Assembly: GCA_039683515.1 (NCBI GenBank)
Contig: JBDKRG010000031.1
Location: forward strand, 1-19,591
Source: JAJFUE01 sp039683515
GTDB lineage: Bacteria > Sumerlaeota > Sumerlaeia > MVZB01
Direction: 5' to 3'
Length of the DNA: 19,591 bases
The notes under the pieces were generated by a model that saw nothing but the letters and a program-made list of their open reading frames with translations, had not been told where the DNA came from and did not search any database. Below, piece after piece: positions 15,006 to 19,591 of the stretch. The position numbers and the translations under genes were made by a program. Positions within the stretch are counted from its first letter, which is position 1, and the number at the start of each line of letters is the position of its first letter.

Positions 15006-15875
15006 ATGAGCGCTAGCGTGACGTACGCACCGGCCAAGGGCCGCGCCAAGGCGAAGAAGACCCCGGCCGAGGTGGTCGCTCCCGTCAAGGAGCCCCGCAA
15101 GAGCGGCGGCAAGAGCGCGGCCGCGGCAACCGCCTACGGCGAAGCCGGCCGGCTCAGCCTCGAGCAGCGCAACGCGATGATCGTGGAGTATCTGCCGCTG
15201 GTCAAGTTCATCGCCAGCCGCATCGCCAGCCGGCTGCCGCAGCACATCGAGATCGCCGACCTGATCAACTCGGGGATCATCGGGCTGATCGACGCGATCG
15301 AGAAGTTCGACGCCGGCCGCAAGATCAAGTTCAAGACCTACGCCGAGTTCCGCATCAAGGGGGCGATCCTGGACGAGCTGAGAGCCCTGGATTGGGTGCC
15401 GCGCTCGACGCGCCAGAAGTCGTCGCGGCTCGAGCGGGCCTACGCCGAGCTCGAGCAGACGCTCGGGCGCGCGGCCTCGGACGCCGAGATGATCGCGTTC
15501 CTCAAGATCTCGGCCGAGGAGTTCAACCAGCTCGTGCGCGAGGCGCGCGGGGTGGCCCTGCTGAGCCTCGACGAGCTCCAGGGCAACGACCATGACGAGA
15601 ACTTCGAACGCAACCTGCTCGAATACCTGGCCGACCCGGAGGCGATGAGCCCGGCCCAGATCATGAACCTGGACCAGGTCTACCGGATCGTGGCCGAGAC
15701 GATCGACCAGCTGCCCGAGAAGGAACGGCTCGTAATTTCCTTATATTACTACGAAGAACTGACGATGAAGGAAATCGGCGAGATCCTGACGATCACGGAG
15801 AGCCGCGTGTCGCAGATCCACACCAAGGCGATCCTGCGGCTGCGCGGGCGCCTGCTGAAAGTCCTCGAAAGCTGA
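15006..15875 (+). CDS. fliA: Flagellar sigma factor FliA/WhiG (sigma-28 type)
   Basis: This alternative sigma factor directs RNA polymerase to late flagellar and chemotaxis promoters. Of 289 residues, the first 45 or so are a Lys/Ala-rich tail (KGRAKAKKTPAE to KSGGKSAAAAT) not usual in FliA, whose usual length is about 240-260. The core follows: region 2 with YLPLVKFIASRIASRLPQHI, DLINSGIIGLIDAIEKFD and FKTYAEFRIKGAILDELRALDWVPRSTR, then region 3. Region 4 ends the protein, its helix-turn-helix being MKEIGEILTITESRVSQIHT. The start is fixed by AAGGAG seven bases upstream. An anti-sigma FlgM gene is not visible here. The histidine kinase starts four bases after the stop. Confidence 0.95.
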   Translation: MSASVTYAPAKGRAKAKKTPAEVVAPVKEPRKSGGKSAAAATAYGEAGRLSLEQRNAMIVEYLPLVKFIASRIASRLPQHIEIADLINSGIIGLIDAIEKFDAGRKIKFKTYAEFRIKGAILDELRALDWVPRSTRQKSSRLERAYAELEQTLGRAASDAEMIAFLKISAEEFNQLVREARGVALLSLDELQGNDHDENFERNLLEYLADPEAMSPAQIMNLDQVYRIVAETIDQLPEKERLVISLYYYEELTMKEIGEILTITESRVSQIHTKAILRLRGRLLKVLES

Positions 15876-15879
15876 GCCG

Positions 15880-17118
15880 ATGGCCGGCGGACCGACCACA
15901 CTCATCGCATCGTGTTCAAACCAGCCCTCCCGCCACGACCCGATGGCGGCGATGCTGGCCATCAGCGAGGCCCTGGTCTCGAACCTCGAGCTGAAACCGG
16001 TCATGGACACGATCCTGGCCCAGACGCTCGAGCAGGCGCTGGCCCAGCAGGGGTCGATCCTGCTGCTCGACGGCGAGCGGCTGCAGATGCTCGCCAGCCG
16101 CGGGCTGCCCGCCGAGATCGTGGCCAAGGGCTACATCCCGCGCAAGGGCTCGATCGCGGAGTGGGTCATCGAAAACAACCAGCCCCTGATCCTGAACGAC
16201 CACCCGACCACGACCCAGTACCAGGCGCTCGACGCGCGGCGGCGGATCGTCTCGGCGATGTGCGTGCCGCTGCGGATGGGCGGCAAGATTCTCGGCACGA
16301 TCAATCTGAACCGAACCAATTTTGAGCTGGGCGTGTTCCAGCAGCCCGACCTGGACCTGATGGTGGTCCTCGCCAACCAGGCGGCGATTTTCATCGAGAA
16401 CTCGCGCCTGCACGAGTCGGTCCTGCGCAGCGAACGGCTGGCGGCGGTCGGCCAGACGGTGGCGGGGATCTCGCACTGCATCAAGAACATCCTGACGGGG
16501 GTGCGCGGGGGGATGTCGATCTGCGACATGGCGGCGACCTCGCAGAACTGGGAACTGCTCGGCCAGGGGCGCGACATCCTGCAGCGCAACATCGCGCGGC
16601 TCAGCTCGATCGTCCTCGACATGCTCGACTACTCGAAGGAGCGCCAGCCGATGCGCGCCGCCGTCAAGGTCAGCGACCTCGTCGAGGAAGTGTTCGGCAC
16701 GACGCGCAGCGAGGCGGGCGTGCGGCAGCTGAGGCTCGAGTCGCGGCTCGACGGGTCGCTCGAGACGATCAACGCCGACGGCCAGCAGATCTACCGCTGC
16801 CTGTTGAACCTCGTCCAGAACGCGATGGACGCCACGCCGGCGGGCGGAACGATCTGGATCAGCGCCGTGCGCGAGGAAAACCCGCGCGGCAAGGTCCAGC
16901 CCCCCTCGGCCGTGATCCGCGTCGGCGACACCGGTCCCGGGATCTCCGCCGAACACCGCATTTCGATCTTCGATCCGTTCTTTTCGACCAAAGGGTCAAA
17001 GGGGACGGGGCTGGGCCTGGCCGTGACCCGCAAGATCATCGAGGAACACGGCGGCATGATCGAAGTCGAGTCCGCGCCCGGCCAGCCGGCCGTTTTCGCC
17101 ATCACCCTCCCGCTCTAA
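15880..17118 (+). CDS. Cytoplasmic GAF-domain sensor histidine kinase
   Basis: The 412-residue product has no membrane span, so it should sense a cytoplasmic signal. A GAF domain occupies about residues 25-180 (SILLLDGERLQMLASRG, VIENNQPLILND, SAMCVPLRMGGKILGTINL). The phosphoacceptor region follows: ERLAAVGQTVAGISHCIKN, with H199 the likely autophosphorylated residue in place of the usual HELRNP context. The ATPase domain has N box LNLVQNAMDATP, G1 GDTGPGI, F box FDPFFSTKG and G2 GTGLGLAVTRKI. It lies four bases after fliA, so it is co-transcribed and likely coupled with it. No response regulator is in the window. The HCIKN-type H-box is found in kinases of the NtrB-like group, but the partner is unknown. 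Confidence 0.93.
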   Translation: MAGGPTTLIASCSNQPSRHDPMAAMLAISEALVSNLELKPVMDTILAQTLEQALAQQGSILLLDGERLQMLASRGLPAEIVAKGYIPRKGSIAEWVIENNQPLILNDHPTTTQYQALDARRRIVSAMCVPLRMGGKILGTINLNRTNFELGVFQQPDLDLMVVLANQAAIFIENSRLHESVLRSERLAAVGQTVAGISHCIKNILTGVRGGMSICDMAATSQNWELLGQGRDILQRNIARLSSIVLDMLDYSKERQPMRAAVKVSDLVEEVFGTTRSEAGVRQLRLESRLDGSLETINADGQQIYRCLLNLVQNAMDATPAGGTIWISAVREENPRGKVQPPSAVIRVGDTGPGISAEHRISIFDPFFSTKGSKGTGLGLAVTRKIIEEHGGMIEVESAPGQPAVFAITLPL

Positions 17119-17249
17119 AATCCCAAGCATTTTGCGCCAAACATCGATTTCCCTAACGAAATGCCATATTCAAATGGGATCGTTCATGCATTTGTGCTTT
17201 TGAGTTTTATTTGCGCTAAATGTCTTTTTTACTTTACACTTTTCTCCTT

Positions 17250-17280
17250 TTGACATATAGTTGCCTTAAGTTGTTACAAC
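17250..17280 (+). promoter_or_regulatory. Candidate promoter of the first pseudopilin
   Basis: A perfect TTGACA lies at 17250-17255 in an AT-rich stretch (about 17120-17280) unlike the surrounding GC-rich genes. TACAAC at 17275-17280 is the best -10 candidate at 19-base spacing. A -24/-12 sigma-54 reading (TTGAC then TTGCC) is one base short and lacks GG, so it is less likely. Confidence 0.4.
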
Positions 17281-17319
17281 CAAGAATTCAAAGCGGCCTC
17301 TGGATCAGGGGGGTTGTCA

Positions 17320-17350
17320 TTGGGCAGTTCGGATTGAATCCGGCGCCCAA
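17320..17350 (+). promoter_or_regulatory. Leader hairpin before the first pseudopilin
   Basis: An interrupted stem forms from TTGGGC (17320-17325) with GCCCAA (17345-17350) and from CGGAT with ATCCG around a TGA loop (17330-17342). It ends about 13 bases before the GGGAGGG ribosome binding site (17363-17369). It may stabilise the message or tune translation. Confidence 0.45.
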
Positions 17351-17376
17351 AGGTTCATCAAAGGGAGGGTAAGAAG

Positions 17377-18057
17377 ATGAAGGGGCGTTCAGCTTTCACA
17401 CTGATCGAGCTGTTAATCGTGGTCGCGATCATCGCCATCCTGGCGGCCATCGCGGTCCCGAACTTCCTGGAGGCGCAAACCCGCGCCCGCGTGTCGCGCG
17501 CCCAAAACGACATGCGTTCGATCTCGCTGGCGATGGAGACGTACCGGCTCGACAACGGCGGCTACCTGCTCAACGAGGGCCATTCGTGGCTGCTCGGCTC
17601 GACCCGCAGCGAGGCCGACAAGCGCCTGCTCACGACGCCGATTTCGTACCTGTCGAGCATTCCGGACGATGTGTTCCGCCGGGTCGCCGGCACCGACGTC
17701 ACCCCGGGCGTGGGCGGGTTCTCCCCCTCGTACCGCATTTACGCCGTCATGTATACGGCCACGTCGACCGAGCCGGGTTACTACCGCAACCTGAACCTCT
17801 ACCCGAAGACCGCGTGGATGACGTGGTCGATCGGCCCGGACCTGGTCACCAACACCGACGGCTATCGCCCGCTCGGCCGCGTCCTCATTAACGAGGCCCT
17901 GCCGACCGCCTCGCAGCAGATCGGCCAGGATCGCAACGGCAACTACATCGCGGCCACCGGCAGCTACTGGGGGATGCGTTACGATCCGACCAACGGCACC
18001 GTCAGCTGGGGCGATATCTATCGCTTCGACGGCGACTCGATCAACCGCATCAACTGA
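17377..18057 (+). CDS. Type IV pilin-like pseudopilin, paralogue 1
   Basis: The 226-residue product is a class III signal-peptide protein. A short leader MKGRSA precedes the conserved FTLIELLIVVAIIAILAAIAVPNFLEA helix with Glu at mature position 5. Cleavage by prepilin peptidase would follow Ala rather than the usual Gly. The helix continues through RARVSRAQNDMRSISLAMETYRLDNGGY, then a globular domain ends with YDPTNGTVSWGDIYRF. The protein should assemble in a type II secretion pseudopilus or type IV pilus-like fibre. GGGAGGG sits seven bases upstream. It has its own promoter region and terminator, consistent with the most strongly expressed of the three paralogues. The assembly machinery is not in the window. 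Confidence 0.93.
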   Translation: MKGRSAFTLIELLIVVAIIAILAAIAVPNFLEAQTRARVSRAQNDMRSISLAMETYRLDNGGYLLNEGHSWLLGSTRSEADKRLLTTPISYLSSIPDDVFRRVAGTDVTPGVGGFSPSYRIYAVMYTATSTEPGYYRNLNLYPKTAWMTWSIGPDLVTNTDGYRPLGRVLINEALPTASQQIGQDRNGNYIAATGSYWGMRYDPTNGTVSWGDIYRFDGDSINRIN

Positions 18058-18084
18058 GGCGCTGACAGCAAGGGGTGGGAGGAA

Positions 18085-18121
18085 AGCCCGGCCGCCAAAC
18101 GGCGGCCGGGCTCGTCTTTTT
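18085..18121 (+). terminator. Strong intrinsic terminator after pseudopilin 1
   Basis: A perfect 12-bp GC-rich stem (AGCCCGGCCGCC, loop AAAC, GGCGGCCGGGCT) is followed by CGTCTTTTT. It begins 27 bases after the stop codon. It should separate pseudopilin 1 from the two downstream paralogues except for read-through. Confidence 0.92.
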
Positions 18122-18170
18122 GATTGCGGATTTCGGATTGCGGATTGCAGAATGCCCGAATCCCGCAATC
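18122..18170. repeat. GATTGCG heptamer array with hairpin-forming right arm
   Basis: GATTGCG, GATTTCG, GATTGCG, GATTGCA and GAATGCC are followed by CCGAATCCCGCAATC (18156-18170). That segment pairs with the left end (18122-18136) at 13 of 15 positions. The element sits directly between the terminator and the ribosome binding site of the second pseudopilin. Confidence 0.82.
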
Positions 18171-18183
18171 GAAAGGCGATGCC

Positions 18184-18759
18184 ATGAGCCACATCCGTCG
18201 GGCGTTTACGCTGGGCGAACTCATCATCGTGCTGGTGATCATCGCGGTCCTGGCAGCGATCGCGATTCCGAATTTCTTGGAGAGTTGCTCGCCTCGAAGC
18301 CCTGTTTCGAGATCGCATATGCACATGAGATCCCTAGAACTCGCGCTGGAATCGTACAAAGTCGACAATGGGGTTTACCCGTCGATGAACAATTTAAGAG
18401 AAATCGAACAGCGGCTTCTGACAACGCCGATTGCCTATTTGAGCGAGTTGCCGATCGATAACTTCCGCGAAAAGGCCGGACTGGATGATAAACGATACCG
18501 CATTTATGTGAGCACGGTTGCGACTTCATCAACCACCAAAACGAAATGGATGGTATCGAGCATCGGGCCGGACCTGCTGGCGAACACGAGCGGGTATCGG
18601 TCGCCGGAGGACGTTCGCGCGAATGAAGCCTTGCCGCGGCCGGCGATCGGAGTCGACCGCGACGGCAAGGTTATCGGATCGAGCGGATACGGCGGGCTGT
18701 TTTACGACCCGACCAACGGGACGAAGAGCTACGGCGACATCTACAAGTGGGGCCAGTAG
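18184..18759 (+). CDS. Type IV pilin-like pseudopilin, paralogue 2
   Basis: This 191-residue paralogue has leader MSHIRRA followed by FTLGELIIVLVIIAVLAAIAIPNFLES, so Glu5 is kept and Ala precedes the cleavage site. After the helix the conserved QTRARVSRAQNDMRS of paralogue 1 is replaced by a Ser/Pro/Cys-rich stretch (CSPRSPVSRSHMHMRS) one residue longer. The globular part keeps RLLTTPIAYLSELP, GPDLLANTSGYRS, NEALP and the terminal YDPTNGTKSYGDIYKW. The start at 18184 is preferred over an upstream frame that merely reads the repeat; AAAGG lies about eight bases before it. Codon use is less GC-rich than in the flagellar genes. It is followed 17 bases later by paralogue 3. Confidence 0.9.
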   Translation: MSHIRRAFTLGELIIVLVIIAVLAAIAIPNFLESCSPRSPVSRSHMHMRSLELALESYKVDNGVYPSMNNLREIEQRLLTTPIAYLSELPIDNFREKAGLDDKRYRIYVSTVATSSTTKTKWMVSSIGPDLLANTSGYRSPEDVRANEALPRPAIGVDRDGKVIGSSGYGGLFYDPTNGTKSYGDIYKWGQ

Positions 18760-18776
18760 GCAGGGGAGAATCGGCT

Positions 18777-19412
18777 ATGAATCGGCGCGACGCATTCACT
18801 CTGGCCGAATTAATAATTGTAACCATCATCATACTTCTTTTAGCGTCACTTGTTACTCCCGCGATTCACAAACCGTCTCCCAAGGGCCAAATCTCCCGGG
18901 TCCAGAACGACATCCGCTCGATTTCGTTGGCCATGGAATCATACCGCATCGCTAACGGAACCTATCCGGCATCGGAAATGGATACTCCCCTGCCAGGCCG
19001 CACAACGCGCATCGAAGTCGACCTGCGCCTGCTCACGACCCCGCAGGCGTATCTGAACAGGGTTCCGCAGGATGTGTTTCGCAGGCTCGCGCAAGACCCC
19101 AATCCCGAATTCCGGGTGTATGCGGTCGCGTATGAGACCTCCGCCCCGACGTTTGCGAAATACCCGCGGACCGCATGGATGACATGGAGCATCGGGCTCG
19201 ACATGCTGGACAACACCGGCGGCTACCATGCCATCCGAAGTGTGCTGCGCAACGAGTCGGCGCCCTTCCCGTGCGTGGGAGCCGATAAGACCGGCAAGTT
19301 CATCGGCGGCACGGGAGCTCTGAACGGATTGCGGTATGATCCAACAAATGGCGTATACAGCTACGGGGATATTTACAGGTTCGAGGGCGGGGCGTTGACA
19401 CAGGAGAAATAG
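18777..19412 (+). CDS. Type IV pilin-like pseudopilin, paralogue 3
   Basis: The 211-residue product has leader MNRRDA then FTLAELIIVTIIILLLASLVTPAIHK, again with Glu5 and Ala before the cleavage site. It continues with ISRVQNDIRSISLAMESYRIANGTYP, RLLTTPQAYLNRVPQDVFRRL and ends YDPTNGVYSYGDIYRFEGG. The sequence is closer to paralogue 1 than paralogue 2 is. GGGGAG lies eight bases upstream. The first helix uses AT-rich codons such as TTA and ATA that are rare in the rest of the window, suggesting relaxed selection or a different origin. It likely shares a transcript with paralogue 2. Confidence 0.9.
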   Translation: MNRRDAFTLAELIIVTIIILLLASLVTPAIHKPSPKGQISRVQNDIRSISLAMESYRIANGTYPASEMDTPLPGRTTRIEVDLRLLTTPQAYLNRVPQDVFRRLAQDPNPEFRVYAVAYETSAPTFAKYPRTAWMTWSIGLDMLDNTGGYHAIRSVLRNESAPFPCVGADKTGKFIGGTGALNGLRYDPTNGVYSYGDIYRFEGGALTQEK

Positions 19413-19436
19413 AGGAGGCAATTGCGGTGTCGGCAG

Positions 19437-19457
19437 GTCGCTTCGGCTCGAAGCGAC
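19437..19457. repeat. Hairpin downstream of pseudopilin 3
   Basis: A perfect 9-bp stem (GTCGCTTCG, loop GCT, CGAAGCGAC) lies 25 bases after the stop codon of paralogue 3. No T run follows, so intrinsic termination is doubtful. The following GGAGCGAGCGACATCC repeats part of the motif (GCGACATC appears twice, at 19453 and 19470), suggesting another dispersed repeat. The rest of the window to 19591 shows no supportable gene. Confidence 0.6.
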
Positions 19458-19591
19458 ATCGTGGAGCGAGCGACATCCATGAGAAGTTAAGTCAAGCGGC
19501 AAACGGAGATTGCCGGTTCGCCCCCGGTAGCTGTCGGTGACGTGTGCGTGCGGATGGAGCGGCCGGCGGCATTCTTTAATCTGCTGTTGGA

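Noticed and set aside
17249..17266. Sigma-54 promoter of the pseudopilin
   Set aside because: The -24 element lacks GG and the spacing to GC is one base short.
19427..19540. GTG-initiated 37-codon frame after pseudopilin 3
   Set aside because: GGAGG lies eight bases upstream, which is suggestive. However, the frame reads across a perfect hairpin and repeat, and the peptide has no membrane, domain or compositional signal.

Overview
The window reads as part of a GC-rich chromosome from an uncultured, flagellated Gram-negative-type bacterium. Housekeeping and flagellar genes look ordinary, while the spacers are full of short-period repeats. The type IV-like pseudopilins with Ala before the cleavage site, the GC-rich codon use and the repeat-laden spacers recall PVC-related or Sumerlaeota/Hydrogenedentota-type lineages. 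That placement is an impression, not something the sequence proves.

Layout. (1) 1-2373: a secreted protein of unknown function on the minus strand (291-1520), flanked by palindromic repeat modules; 1521-2373 holds no gene I can support. (2) 2374-3063: a HAD-family phosphatase or phosphomutase on the minus strand. (3) 3255-7283: a plus-strand block with the diadenylate cyclase cdaA and its regulator cdaR overlapping by 11 bases, then a 264-base spacer made mostly of a GANNAC hexamer array, then pdxJ (vitamin B6 synthesis) coupled by an ATGA overlap to a GT4-type glycosyltransferase. glmM, the usual partner of cdaA-cdaR, is absent here. (4) 7294-9509, minus strand: a candidate 28-residue single-span membrane peptide and a complete ABC exporter half-transporter. 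(5) 9724-10323, minus strand: an ITPase of the RdgB/HAM1 family. (6) 10673-17118: a tightly packed flagellar operon, flhA-flhF-flhG(fleN)-fliA(whiG)-GAF/histidine kinase, every junction being an overlap or short gap except the repeat-filled one before the sigma factor. (7) 17377-19412: three tandem pseudopilin paralogues; the first has its own AT-rich promoter region, a leader hairpin and a strong terminator.

How they work together. CdaA/CdaR make and control c-di-AMP. FlhA is the export gate of the flagellar type III apparatus, FlhF and FlhG set flagellar position and number, and the sigma-28-type factor drives late flagellar genes. The kinase four bases downstream may tie motility to a cytoplasmic signal. 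The pseudopilins probably belong to a type II secretion or type IV pilus-like machine encoded elsewhere.

Most unusual feature. At least five families of short tandem repeats with fixed unit lengths (6, 7, 7, 7 and 10 bp) lie between genes, often directly against a ribosome binding site. Two of these families also occur in frame inside flhF. One of those insertions is a 96-base imperfect palindrome adding 32 residues just before the GTPase P-loop. This resembles in principle the protein-coding palindromic elements of Rickettsia, but the repeat types are different.
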